A stretch of DNA of 64,000 bases, taken from contig JAEWJT010000004.1 in NCBI GenBank assembly GCA_023386345.1, positions 496,001-560,000 of the forward strand, given 5' to 3'. Within the stretch, counting starts at the first letter, position 1. The number at the start of each line of letters is the position of its first letter. Shown piece after piece: positions 26,443-34,856 of this stretch. A program made the position numbers and the translations under genes. The DNA is from Bacillota bacterium. Its GTDB lineage: Bacteria > Bacillota > Clostridia > Tissierellales > Sedimentibacteraceae. The notes under the pieces were generated by a model that did not search any database, was not told the origin of the DNA, and saw nothing but the letters and a program-made list of their open reading frames with translations.

Positions 26443-27543
26443 TCAATTTGCAAGAACAAATTTTTTTCCTGATGTCTGAATAACGATAGATTTCATTTCT
26501 AAAATGCTCAAACAGCTTAAAATTTCAGCAACAGAATATTTTTTAACATTTGCTATTTCATCGCAAGATTTTTCTCCCTCTTTAATTATATCAATTATAT
26601 CTTTCTCTATTTCACTTAAAATATCATAATTAATTTTCTTTTTCAAGGATTTATAATTTGCAATATTAAATTCTGGTAATTCCTCAATTATATCTTCAAC
26701 ACTTAAAACTAACTTAGCACCGTCTTTTATTAATTTATTAGTACCTATGCTAAATATACTATCTATATTGCCGGGAATTGCAAATACATCTTTTCCCTGA
26801 TCAGCTGCATGGTTTGCAGTTATTAAAGTTCCGCTTTTATCCTGTGCTTCTACAACTAAAATTCCTGAGCTTAAACCGCTTATAATTCTATTTCGGCATG
26901 GAAAATTATATGATATCGGCGGCATATCAAAAGGATATTCTGTTATTATTGCTCCACCGGAGTTTTCAATTTTTTCATATAGTTCTCTGTTTTTCAAAGG
27001 ATAAACGACATTAATTCCACATCCTAAAACTCCAATTGTTTTTCCATTTGCAAGTATAGTGCTTTTATGAGCTATTGTATCTATTCCATATGCCAAGCCA
27101 CTAATTGTTGTAATCCCAAGATTGGACAAGTCTCTTGCAAATTTGTCAGCACAAAGCTTTCCATATGCTGTTGCCTTTCTTGAGCCTACAATTCCAATTG
27201 ATAAACTATTTAAACAATTGACGTCTCCCTTGCAATACAATATGCTTGGCGAATTTATTATATTCCTTAATTTTGTCGGATAGTCCTCATCTAATATTGT
27301 AGTTATTTTCACTTTTTCTTTTTTTAATCTTTCTAGTAGCTTTTCTTCAAAATCATTTTTCTTATTTATTAATTTGTTTATAATTTCATCTTTTATAAAT
27401 TTAATATTTTGTTTTTCATTATGCAAATTGTTCCAAATTGCTTCTGCTGTACCAAAATGATTTATAAGCTTTTCTATGGTTTTAATTCCAACAGTTTGTT
27501 CAGAATTTAGCCATGCTATTATTATTTTATTGTTTATTGACAT
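26443..27543 (-). CDS. dprA: DNA-processing protein DprA
   Basis: DprA loads RecA on incoming single-stranded DNA in transformation. The Rossmann-like domain shows SIGIVGSRKATAYGKLCADKFARDL, ISGLAYGIDTIAHKSTI, GVLGCGINVVYPLKNRELYEKI, EYPFDMPPISYNFPCRNRIISGLS and AADQGKDVFAIPGNID. An N-terminal helical (HhH/SAM-like) part and a C-terminal winged helix (about 305-366) complete it. The ATG at 27543 follows GGGGGTAGGTG; the frame overlaps the comM stop only if a TTG at 27561 is used. comM is adjacent. Confidence 0.95.
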   Translation of the reverse strand: MSINNKIIIAWLNSEQTVGIKTIEKLINHFGTAEAIWNNLHNEKQNIKFIKDEIINKLINKKNDFEEKLLERLKKEKVKITTILDEDYPTKLRNIINSPSILYCKGDVNCLNSLSIGIVGSRKATAYGKLCADKFARDLSNLGITTISGLAYGIDTIAHKSTILANGKTIGVLGCGINVVYPLKNRELYEKIENSGGAIITEYPFDMPPISYNFPCRNRIISGLSSGILVVEAQDKSGTLITANHAADQGKDVFAIPGNIDSIFSIGTNKLIKDGAKLVLSVEDIIEELPEFNIANYKSLKKKINYDILSEIEKDIIDIIKEGEKSCDEIANVKKYSVAEILSCLSILEMKSIVIQTSGKKFVLAN

Positions 27544-27551
27544 ATTAGCAC

Positions 27552-29075
27552 CTACCCCCAATATTTTCTATCTAAGCTTCTATATTGAATTGCTTCTGCT
27601 ATATGCTTTTGCATGATATTTTCACTGCTTTCCAAATCAGCTATTGTTCGTGCTACCTTTAAAATTTTACTATAGGCTCTGGCACTTAACCCTAGATTGT
27701 CAAAAGCAAGCTTTAAAAGCTCTTGTGACTCTTTATTAATTTTACAATATTTATCTAATTGCTTAGGGCTTAGCTGTGAATTTGTATAAATATCCAAATC
27801 TTTATAACGTTCTAATTGTATTTTTCTTGCTTTAAGAACTCTTTCTTTTATTTCTTTAGAACTTTCTCCCTCTGTCTTGCTATTCAAATCATCATAATAA
27901 ACAGGAGACACTTCGATTTGTATATCCATTCGGTCAAGAAGTGGTCCTGATATTTTGCTAAGATATTTATTAATTTGTCCTTGATTGCATGAACACTCGT
28001 GCTTTGAATCACCTAAAAACCCACATGGACAGGGATTCATAGAGCCGATAAGCATAAATCTTGCAGGATAGCTATAAGCATTATTAGCCCTTGCAATTGA
28101 AATTGCTCCATCTTCCATAGGCTGTCTTAAAATCTCTAAAACACTTTTTGGAAATTCAGGCATTTCATCCAAAAACAAAACTCCGTGATGAGATAAGGAA
28201 ACCTCTCCGGGCTTTGTAGCTTTTCCACCGCCTGCAAGAGCGGCTCTTGATATTGTGTGATGAGGGCTTCTAAAAGGTCTTTTTTTGATAAGTCCTGTTT
28301 CGTTTATTTGTCCATATATGCTATATATCTTAGTGACTTCTAAAGATTCTTCAAATGATAAGTCTGGCAATATGCTTGGTATTCTTCTTGCAACCATTGT
28401 TTTACCAGAGCCGGGAGGTCCAAGCATCAAAAGATTATGACCTCCAGCAGCAGCTATTTCTATAGCTCTTTTGAGCGCTGCTTGTCCCTTTATCTCAGAA
28501 AAATCTTCTGCATACTTAAAATCCGAAAAATAATCCTCATATGTTGATTTATACGAGGGTATATCAATTTCAGCATTCAAATAATCTACAAGCTCAATTA
28601 ATGATTTGATTGGTATTATGTCTATATTGTCTATAACACCACATTCTTCTTTGTTTTCTTCGGGAATTATAACTTTCTTTACGTTGTTTTTTCTAAGACT
28701 GATTACTAAAGGCAAAGCTCCGTCTATTTTTGTTATTTTACCATCTAAAGACAGTTCGCCTATAAAGCAGATGTTTTCAACTTCATTTTTGATTACCTTG
28801 CTTGCAGACAATATCCCTACTGCAATTGGCAAATCCATCTGACTACCTTCTTTTTTTAGATTTGCAGGAGCTAAATTTACTGTAATTCTACTCACTGGGA
28901 ATTTAAACTGACTGTTTTTAATAGATGCTCTTACTCTTTCTTTTGATTCTTTAATAGAAGTGTCCGCTAATCCGACGATGTTGAAATTTGGTAAACCACT
29001 TGATAAGTCTGTTTCAACATCAATTATACAACCCTCAAGCCCTTGCAATATACATGCTTTAACTTTTGATAACAT
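27552..29075 (-). CDS. comM: YifB/ComM-family Mg-chelatase-like AAA+ ATPase
   Basis: An N-terminal Lon-like domain (FNIVGLADTSIKESKERVRASI; VNLAPANLKKEGSQMDLPIAVGIL) precedes an AAA+ module with GPPGSGKTMVARRIPSILP (Walker A), FRSPHHTISRAAL, GVLFLDEMPEF (Walker B) and MNPCPCGFLGD. The C-terminus has LSARAYSKILKVARTIADLE. In naturally transformable bacteria ComM acts as a branch-migration helicase. Adjacent dprA fits a DNA-uptake role, though these two are also conserved in species not known to transform. Length 507 is normal. Confidence 0.94.
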   Translation of the reverse strand: MLSKVKACILQGLEGCIIDVETDLSSGLPNFNIVGLADTSIKESKERVRASIKNSQFKFPVSRITVNLAPANLKKEGSQMDLPIAVGILSASKVIKNEVENICFIGELSLDGKITKIDGALPLVISLRKNNVKKVIIPEENKEECGVIDNIDIIPIKSLIELVDYLNAEIDIPSYKSTYEDYFSDFKYAEDFSEIKGQAALKRAIEIAAAGGHNLLMLGPPGSGKTMVARRIPSILPDLSFEESLEVTKIYSIYGQINETGLIKKRPFRSPHHTISRAALAGGGKATKPGEVSLSHHGVLFLDEMPEFPKSVLEILRQPMEDGAISIARANNAYSYPARFMLIGSMNPCPCGFLGDSKHECSCNQGQINKYLSKISGPLLDRMDIQIEVSPVYYDDLNSKTEGESSKEIKERVLKARKIQLERYKDLDIYTNSQLSPKQLDKYCKINKESQELLKLAFDNLGLSARAYSKILKVARTIADLESSENIMQKHIAEAIQYRSLDRKYWG

Positions 29076-29160
29076 TTTATTTCCCCCATTTTAATTTTCA
29101 TTTGTTATTTTAAATATTTTTATACCCCAAACTATACTGTTATATTTATATTATGTATCA

Positions 29161-29511
29161 TTAAGCTTCAAACGCATTTTCAATATAATTAATCTCTTTT
29201 TTATCGCTAATTATTTCAATTACATCAAACCTGCATTTAATATCACTATAGTTTTTCTTCATAATATAATATTTCGCTGCACTAATAATTTTCTTTATTT
29301 TAGACGGAGTTACATATTCTCTGGGATATCCAAAATCTGTATTTTTTCTACCCTTTACCTCAATAAAAGAAACAACACCATCCTTTAATGCTATGATATC
29401 AATTTCTCCAAGTCTACAGAAAAAATTGGTGTCTAAAATAATATAATTATTATACTGCAAATATCTCTTTGCAACTTCCTCAAAGTAAAACCCCTTGTTT
29501 TCCTTATACAT
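29161..29511 (-). CDS. yraN: YraN family (UPF0102) putative nuclease
   Basis: A small Holliday-junction-resolvase-like fold: YFEEVAKRYLQYNNYIILDTNFFCRLGEIDIIALKDGVVSFIEVKGRKN contains the E, D and ExK residues of the restriction-endonuclease-like core. Biochemical function in the family is not settled. The ATG at 29511 follows AGGTGG; a GTG at 29520 is possible. The gene begins just past the rnhB stop. Confidence 0.9.
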   Translation of the reverse strand: MYKENKGFYFEEVAKRYLQYNNYIILDTNFFCRLGEIDIIALKDGVVSFIEVKGRKNTDFGYPREYVTPSKIKKIISAAKYYIMKKNYSDIKCRFDVIEIISDKKEINYIENAFEA

Positions 29512-29520
29512 ATTTGCCAC

Positions 29521-30153
29521 CTAGAACATTCCCATTTGTTCATTAGTATTCAATATTTTTTTCAAAAAACTAAATCTATGAATACTCGTTGTTCCATTTT
29601 TTAACAAAGCATCAGTATGCTCCTTAGTTCCATATCCCTTATTTTTCTTAAAATTATACTCTGGATAAACTTTATCAAGCTCATCCATCATTCTATCTCT
29701 TGTAACTTTGGCTATAATTGAAGCAGAAGCTATTCCGTGACACTTTTCATCACCTTTTATAATATTAGACTGCGGAATATCTACATTAAGTTTTTCAGCA
29801 TCAATAAGCAAGTAATCAGGTACAATAGCTTGTCCCTCTTTTGTTTTCAAGTTTGCAATAGCTTGAAGCATTGCCATTTTTGTAGCATTTTTTATATTTA
29901 CTTCATCTATTATCTTGCAATCAATCTCTCCAATACCTATAGCAATTGACTTCTCAACAATTTCATCAAAAAATTTATCTCTTTTTTTAGCACTTAATTT
30001 TTTAGAGTCATTTACACCCTCAATTAAAAGTCCCTTTGGCATTATTATAGCACAAGCTACAACGCTTCCTGCTAAACAGCCTCTACCTACTTCATCGATG
30101 CAAGCTATATAACTATAGCCTTTTTCGTATATTTCATTTTCTATTTGAAGCAT
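29521..30153 (-). CDS. rnhB: Ribonuclease HII
   Basis: RNase HII removes RNA from RNA-DNA hybrids and single ribonucleotides in DNA. Catalytic residues occur in YIACIDEVGRGCLAGSVVACAI (Asp, Glu) and PDYLLIDAE; the later segment HGIASASIIAKVTRDRMM carries the conserved His/Ala/Lys block, and GYGTKEH follows. Length 210 is normal. In relatives this gene directly follows ylqF; here about 4.6 kb of accessory genes separate the two. Its upstream sequence (30176-30203) recurs behind the hydrolase promoter. Confidence 0.95.
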   Translation of the reverse strand: MLQIENEIYEKGYSYIACIDEVGRGCLAGSVVACAIIMPKGLLIEGVNDSKKLSAKKRDKFFDEIVEKSIAIGIGEIDCKIIDEVNIKNATKMAMLQAIANLKTKEGQAIVPDYLLIDAEKLNVDIPQSNIIKGDEKCHGIASASIIAKVTRDRMMDELDKVYPEYNFKKNKGYGTKEHTDALLKNGTTSIHRFSFLKKILNTNEQMGMF

Positions 30154-30175
30154 TTTACACCCCATTTCCTTTAAT

Positions 30176-30203
30176 TATAAATTTTTATTACATATAATAT
30201 ATT
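30176..30203. repeat. 28-bp direct repeat, left copy, flanking the hydrolase gene
   Basis: Matches 31206-31233 at 27 of 28 positions. Both copies are in the same orientation, one before rnhB and one before the hydrolase gene, so the hydrolase gene is bracketed. This looks like a junction duplicated when the gene was inserted. Confidence 0.8.
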
Positions 30204-30234
30204 CACTTTATCGCATCTTATCTATTGGTTTAGA

Positions 30235-31185
30235 TTATGTAGTTAATGCACATATTTCTTCTAAAACATCAGCAAATAGCTTTGATTGGTCAAGCATCAT
30301 AAAATGACCTGCATCTTTGATTAAAAACAATTTTTTATTCGGTGCATTAATAGTTTCAAAATATGAACTCGCTATTGTATTTGGTGCTTGAAAATCCACA
30401 TCCCCAAGTATATAAAAAACAGGTATTTCATACTCACGACTTTCTTCATATAAGTTATGTGAAAATAGAAAATCCCAAAGTTCTTTATTATTACTCATCC
30501 CTTTTATCAAGCTTGAAATATCTGACAGTCTAAAAACAGGGCTTTTGATTAGAGTTTTTATTATTGGAATAAAATTCATCCCAATCTTATATTTTCCCTG
30601 CAAAATTCTAATTTTCTGTATCTTCTTTATCATGGATTTTTCATAATTTTTTTCAGGATAAACACCTATCTTTTTAAGATTATCTAAATCTTTTTTATTA
30701 TCTGCATTAATTATTAATTCCTTTAACTTATCGTAACCAATTTTTTCATTTTCCACAATATCTATAACTTGTCCAGTTCCGATATAGTACAATACTTCCT
30801 CTGGATATTTCTTTACAAATATTGTTCCAAGCACACTTCCCCACGAATGACCTAAAATTATAATCTTATCCTTATTATATTTTTCTTTCAAATATTGAAC
30901 AACTTTTAACAAATCGTCTAATAACTCATCCATAGAAGGGTATTTGTTCTTTTTTGAGGTTTTAGTCAATGTTTTGCCTGCTCCCCTTTGATCCCAATGA
31001 ACAACTGTAAATAAGCTTGACAAATTACACTGAAAAGCATATGCGAAAGTTGATTCAGCCATACCCGGACCGCCATGCAAAAATAAGAGAACTGGATATT
31101 CAGGATTTGCATTATAATGTAATAAGTATTGTTCTATCCCATTTATTTTTATATATTCCGAGAAATAATTACTTTGTTTTTTCAT
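30235..31185 (-). CDS. Alpha/beta hydrolase, proline iminopeptidase-like
   Basis: The fold is clear from VLLFLHGGPGMAES (oxyanion region), VVHWDQRGAGKT, and the nucleophile elbow ILGHSWGSVLG with catalytic Ser; the Asp is likely in YILGDVDFQAP and the His in DAGHFMMLD. HGGPG and DQRGAG resemble the proline iminopeptidase/S33 group, but the substrate is unknown. No signal peptide is seen, so it is cytoplasmic. The ATG at 31185 follows GGTGG eight bases upstream. It is a stand-alone accessory gene between ylqF and rnhB, bracketed by 28-bp direct repeats. Confidence 0.85.
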   Translation of the reverse strand: MKKQSNYFSEYIKINGIEQYLLHYNANPEYPVLLFLHGGPGMAESTFAYAFQCNLSSLFTVVHWDQRGAGKTLTKTSKKNKYPSMDELLDDLLKVVQYLKEKYNKDKIIILGHSWGSVLGTIFVKKYPEEVLYYIGTGQVIDIVENEKIGYDKLKELIINADNKKDLDNLKKIGVYPEKNYEKSMIKKIQKIRILQGKYKIGMNFIPIIKTLIKSPVFRLSDISSLIKGMSNNKELWDFLFSHNLYEESREYEIPVFYILGDVDFQAPNTIASSYFETINAPNKKLFLIKDAGHFMMLDQSKLFADVLEEICALTT

Positions 31186-31205
31186 AATACTAACCACCAA
31201 TAAAA

Positions 31206-31233
31206 TATAAATTTTCATTACATATAATATATT
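31206..31233. repeat. 28-bp direct repeat, right copy, flanking the hydrolase gene
   Basis: Second member of the pair described at 30176-30203 (one mismatch). It falls in the leader of the hydrolase gene. Confidence 0.8.
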
Positions 31234-31342
31234 ACTCTATTACAAAACAATAAACCTCCTATACTGGTATAGGTTTGGCTTATGTAGATAATGTTCGTTA
31301 ACGTAGTTATCAATAATAAATCCCAGCATTTAGTTTTTCATT

Positions 31343-31903
31343 TTATTCGTAGTTTGAATCCTTAACTAGAGTGTTTTCATTCCAAATCAGTTTTTCCATA
31401 ACACTATCTTCAGGACTGTTCCCCCTAATAAAATTCTTGATATAACCATCATAAACTTCAAAAAAAGAAAGCATTTCAAAACCATCAAAAACCACTTTAA
31501 CATAGCTAAGAGAAGAAATATCCCAAACATATAAATCATGTGTTTCATTCAAAGTGCCGCCAGTATTTATAACTATGTCCGTATACCCATCTAAATTCAC
31601 ATCTTGAAAATCTATTCCAACAAAAATATCATTTACCATAGGGATAGACTGTAATTGTTCAGATTCTGAATCATAGACTAGCATTGTGTAATTGCTATCA
31701 GAAGATTTCTTAACAACTACTGCATATGTTGAATTATCTCTTCCGTGTTTAAATGTATATGTATTACTTGAAACTTCCTTTAAATCTTTTGACTCAGATT
31801 TTGAAATAATTAGTTTATCTGTTACATCATTATTCACATTAACATTTTTTTGACATCCCGTCAAAATTAATAGGAGTATAAGCAAAAGAATTAAATTTTT
31901 CAC
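31343..31903 (-). CDS. Lipoprotein with an FG-GAP/calcium-loop-like motif
   Basis: A hydrophobic N-terminus ending LLLILLLILTGCQKN is a lipoprotein signal peptide with the lipobox Cys, so the mature protein should be anchored on the outer face of the membrane. A GTG at 31903 starts exactly at this signal; an ATG at 31951 would add 16 polar residues in front. The mature part contains VGIDFQDVNLDGYTDIVINTG, a DxNxDG calcium-type loop seen in FG-GAP/VCBS repeats. No enzyme motif is visible. It is transcribed alone from a promoter-leader sequence shared with other genes of this block. Confidence 0.7.
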   Translation of the reverse strand: MKNLILLLILLLILTGCQKNVNVNNDVTDKLIISKSESKDLKEVSSNTYTFKHGRDNSTYAVVVKKSSDSNYTMLVYDSESEQLQSIPMVNDIFVGIDFQDVNLDGYTDIVINTGGTLNETHDLYVWDISSLSYVKVVFDGFEMLSFFEVYDGYIKNFIRGNSPEDSVMEKLIWNENTLVKDSNYE

Positions 31904-31962
31904 CTTATCACCATCTTTATTGTATAAGTTTTCTGTATCAATATTTTTCATTACATTATTAC

Positions 31963-32035
31963 TGTGCTTAAAAACTAAACTGTTAAAAATTTACAACATT
32001 TTTATAAAAAAGTCAATATATTTTAAAAATCTCCA
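31963..32035 (-). promoter_or_regulatory. Shared promoter/leader repeat, copy B
   Basis: Minus-strand TTGACT, 17 bases, then TAAATT gives a sigma-A-like promoter. The stretch TTGACTTTTTT...GTTGTAAATTTTTAACA is almost identical to the sequence upstream of the NTPase gene (34680-34730). It would drive the lipoprotein gene. Confidence 0.6.
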
Positions 32036-32049
32036 TTTTTTTAATATTA

Positions 32050-32170
32050 CTAGGCTTTTTCAAAATAATTCTACCAAGCTTTCCATCTTAAAAATAATTT
32101 AAAATCATTCTGCAACATATTTGTAGTTAACTTCACTTTTATTTAAAATACAGCCTTTTTTAAATGCTGC
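32050..32170 (-). pseudogene. Decayed duplicate of the ylqF 3' end
   Basis: About 120 bp match the last 40 codons of ylqF (34867-34985) with roughly 15 differences. On the minus strand it still reads KKGCILNKSEVNY, then a one-base deletion shifts the frame into a stop. There is no start codon or 5' part. The intergenic promoter next to it is also duplicated, so a segment spanning ylqF tail and junction was copied, with three genes now lying between the copies. Confidence 0.85.
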
Positions 32171-32183
32171 ATATAGATAACTC

Positions 32184-33113
32184 TTATAATCTTGTGCTAA
32201 TAAAAATATTATACGCTTGCTGCCATGTTTCATTTGTAAAAAAATTACCTTTTTCACCTTTTGAAGATGCTATTTCAGATGCTATCTCAAAAAATATACC
32301 AAAATAATCTCTACCTGTCCTCATTGCCAAAAATACAAGCTCGCACCAGATAGTCCCGCACTCATAAACTTTTGTTTTCTTCGCAGATTGAATAGTATTT
32401 TCAATATCATATTCAACTCTTTTTTCGATAACATTAAACCCTGAACGTGTTTCTTCAAGGATGGTATACGCTGCACGATTGTCGGAATCAAGAGGTTGTC
32501 CACAAGAGCCGGGATTTATAATTAGCTTTTCTTCGCAGTATCCATAAGCTTGTAAATGATTATGACCAAATAAAATTATTTTTGCATTTATTTCATTGAA
32601 CATTTTTTTATAATCATCTTGATTTATCAATATTCTAAAATCATCAAGAAATTGTTCATGGGAAAAAGGACATTCTATCATTTTTTTATGAAAAGAGGCA
32701 CTTCCACAATCCTGTTTTGCCTTTTGTGGCATACCTTTAGTATAATGGCTTGCATAAATAAAGTTACCAAACTCGAGTTGGATATATGCTTCTTCTTTAA
32801 GAGTTGAAATAAAATCTATTGTTTCCGCTGATAATTCGCGATATATTTGATAGAGTGCTCCCATCTGATTATATACCCAGTCAGATTGGTTATCTTTATA
32901 TAAACCTTTCAAATATGTTTCTTTATTTCCTAAAATAACATCAGCGTTTTTCAGCTTTGAAATACACTGTACAACGTCATTTGAGAACGGTAAATCAAAT
33001 ATATAATCACCTATGAAAATAAATCTATCAACATTATTTAAATTTGCGTCTTCAATGACTTTAACTAAAGCGGGATAATTTCCGTGAATATCTGAAATTA
33101 TTGCAAATTTCAT
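32184..33113 (-). CDS. Calcineurin-like metallophosphoesterase
   Basis: The metal-site motifs are in order: MKFAIISDIHGNYPAL (DxH), FIFIGDYIFD (GD), VILGNKETY (GN[x]E, where many relatives have GNHE/D), and ILFGHNHLQAYG (GHxH), then INPGSCGQP. This matches the YfcE/DUF2437-like group that hydrolyses phosphodiesters or phosphomonoesters; the substrate is unknown. A C-terminal helical extension of about 70 residues follows. The gene is an orphan in the accessory block, just past the ylqF remnant. Confidence 0.85.
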   Translation of the reverse strand: MKFAIISDIHGNYPALVKVIEDANLNNVDRFIFIGDYIFDLPFSNDVVQCISKLKNADVILGNKETYLKGLYKDNQSDWVYNQMGALYQIYRELSAETIDFISTLKEEAYIQLEFGNFIYASHYTKGMPQKAKQDCGSASFHKKMIECPFSHEQFLDDFRILINQDDYKKMFNEINAKIILFGHNHLQAYGYCEEKLIINPGSCGQPLDSDNRAAYTILEETRSGFNVIEKRVEYDIENTIQSAKKTKVYECGTIWCELVFLAMRTGRDYFGIFFEIASEIASSKGEKGNFFTNETWQQAYNIFISTRL

Positions 33114-33194
33114 CTATATATACCATCCTTCTATTATATAATATATAATTTTTTTGTAACAACATTTTTCACTATCTTGCCATATGATTCACAA

Positions 33195-33713
33195 TTATTC
33201 TAAATCAAGCCTATAAATATATTCATCATATATAATATCAGTTCCCCACTTTTTAAAAGTGCCTTCTTTTTCAATATAGAAATTAAGTTTTTTTAGTACC
33301 GCATTTGAACCTGGATTTTGACTTGCTACAGATGCTGTAATTTTTCGACCACCATTTATATAGCAAAAATCAATTAGCGCTTTTATCATTTCTGTAGCAT
33401 AGCCTTGACGCCAATAATTTTTATGCACGCAGTATCCTAAATCCCAATGCTTTTGATCTTCACTTGGAACCGCACTGCATGTTCCAATATAATCTTCTGT
33501 TTTCTTTGAAACTGCAACAAAATAATAGCATCCACTGTAATTTTCCACATCTTCTTTCCATTTCAAATATACGTCACCAGCTTTATCTCTAGGTGGATCA
33601 GATAAATATTTTCCCATTTCATCATCTGACCAGATATCCACACAAAACGATGCATCTTCTTTCCTAGTACTTTTAATAATCAATCGGTCTGTTTCTATAT
33701 TATTTATTATCAT
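33195..33713 (-). CDS. GNAT N-acetyltransferase, RimJ/RimL type
   Basis: The sequence IETDRLIIKSTRKEDASFCVDIWSDDEMGKYLSDPP and the acetyl-CoA loop WDLGYCVHKNYWRQGYATEMIKALIDFC, then ASQNPGSNAVLKKLNFYIE, are typical of GNAT acetyltransferases of the RimJ/RimL clade. The acceptor (protein N-terminus, small amine or drug) cannot be told. The ATG follows AGGAG. It is a single gene with its own leader repeat (33786-33858). Confidence 0.85.
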   Translation of the reverse strand: MIINNIETDRLIIKSTRKEDASFCVDIWSDDEMGKYLSDPPRDKAGDVYLKWKEDVENYSGCYYFVAVSKKTEDYIGTCSAVPSEDQKHWDLGYCVHKNYWRQGYATEMIKALIDFCYINGGRKITASVASQNPGSNAVLKKLNFYIEKEGTFKKWGTDIIYDEYIYRLDLE

Positions 33714-33785
33714 AATAAAAATTCTCCTATCATTTACAAGAAATCTACCTTAGGATTTCCTGTTTATCTTCACGTTATATAAGTT

Positions 33786-33858
33786 TTTTGTAACAATATT
33801 CTTCACTACGTTTTCAACCGTATTTTATAAACTAAACTATTAAAAATTCACAACATTC
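33786..33858 (-). repeat. Shared promoter/leader repeat, copy C
   Basis: About 73 bp matching copy A (34638-34710) at most positions, including GAATTTTTAA, TTTAGTTTATAAAA and GTTGAAAACGTA. It precedes the acetyltransferase gene. The 5' TTGACT part of copies A and B is missing here. Confidence 0.65.
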
Positions 33859-33946
33859 ATATCTAAGTCTGTAGCCATCACATCAATTTTCAAGAGTGCA
33901 CATCATAGTATCTTCCTTATAAGTTAGCTTATATAAATAATACTAA

Positions 33947-34603
33947 TTATGAATATGGCAATTTAAAATATTGTGACACCTCTAAAGTTGTCTGTTCAAT
34001 ACTCGTTCTATCATTCCATTCAATATTTTTTATGCCATGTTTTATAACCCAATCGGGAATTTCTCCTTCTTCTTGTCCGACTGAATCATACGCATTTTTG
34101 ATAATATCTTCTTTCTCTTTTTCAGTCAAATCAGTGCGATTTTTTATAGAATCAAGTGTTGCTATATGATCTGGGCGGTTGAACCAATCAAACCTCGTGC
34201 CACAATTGGATAGGTGAACTGTATGTGAAGCAACAGGGATGACAGCATCATACTCAATATCACCCTCACAGATAATTACATCATGTTCAGAGGCAAGCAA
34301 AATTAAATCCATGATAACCATTGGTGTAAATTCATGTAATAAATGTAGTTCCCTCTCGTTAATTACTTCAGATGGCAATGCCCAAAAACTTTTAATGCCA
34401 TATTCTTTCACAAAGTCACGGCACATATACGGCTGGTATTTGGGATTAGCTGACTTCATATGCCTATATCTGCTAGCATCGACATCATAAATATGATAAC
34501 CAAATTTCCTATTCAGTTCATTTGCTATCGTGGTCTTACCTCTACCCCAAATAAAGTATACATTTTTGATTCTGTCTTTGATGATATTATCTGCAATAAT
34601 CAT
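33947..34603 (-). CDS. Predicted P-loop NTPase/kinase-like protein
   Basis: The N-terminus NVYFIWGRGKTTIANELNRKFGYHIYDVDASRYRHM looks like a nucleoside or small-molecule kinase P-loop followed by an Asp-containing second strand, and IICEGDIEYDAVIP resembles a Walker B strand. The P-loop is short: the GxxxxGK[ST] spacing is not met, only GRGKTT. The C-terminal part has SIKNRTDLTEKEKEDIIKNAY. I cannot name the substrate. The ATG follows GGAG. It is the first accessory gene past ylqF. Confidence 0.6.
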   Translation of the reverse strand: MIIADNIIKDRIKNVYFIWGRGKTTIANELNRKFGYHIYDVDASRYRHMKSANPKYQPYMCRDFVKEYGIKSFWALPSEVINERELHLLHEFTPMVIMDLILLASEHDVIICEGDIEYDAVIPVASHTVHLSNCGTRFDWFNRPDHIATLDSIKNRTDLTEKEKEDIIKNAYDSVGQEEGEIPDWVIKHGIKNIEWNDRTSIEQTTLEVSQYFKLPYS

Positions 34604-34637
34604 TCGTTTTTTCTCCGTTCATAAAATATAAATTTTC

Positions 34638-34725
34638 TGCAGCAATATTCTTAGTTACGTTTTCAACTGTGTTTTATAAACTAAGATGTTAAAAATTTAC
34701 AACATTTTTACAAAAAAGTCAATAT
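34638..34725 (-). repeat. Shared promoter/leader repeat, copy A
   Basis: Minus-strand TTGACT-17 bases-TAAATT, followed by TTTATAAAACACAGTTGAAAACG. Matches copies B and C and, in its last part, the leaders of the phosphoesterase (33130-33175) and hydrolase genes. It probably transcribes the NTPase gene. Confidence 0.65.
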
Positions 34726-34778
34726 ATTTACAACAACTTATATTTACTCTATTAATAAATATAAGTTGTTGTAAATAT
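34724..34778. repeat. Perfect 23-bp inverted repeat past ylqF
   Basis: Arms 34724-34746 and 34756-34778 are exact complements with a 9-base loop. It sits 79 bases after the ylqF stop. It could end the ylqF transcript, although it is AT-rich and lacks a T run. The duplicated junction at 32 kb lacks it, so it was inserted after, or lost from, one copy. Confidence 0.8.
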
Positions 34779-34856
34779 TAAAACACAATATAATAATATT
34801 ACTCACAATATTTTTAATATTAAAAGAGTGAATATTTATTTTTAAAATCTATATTT

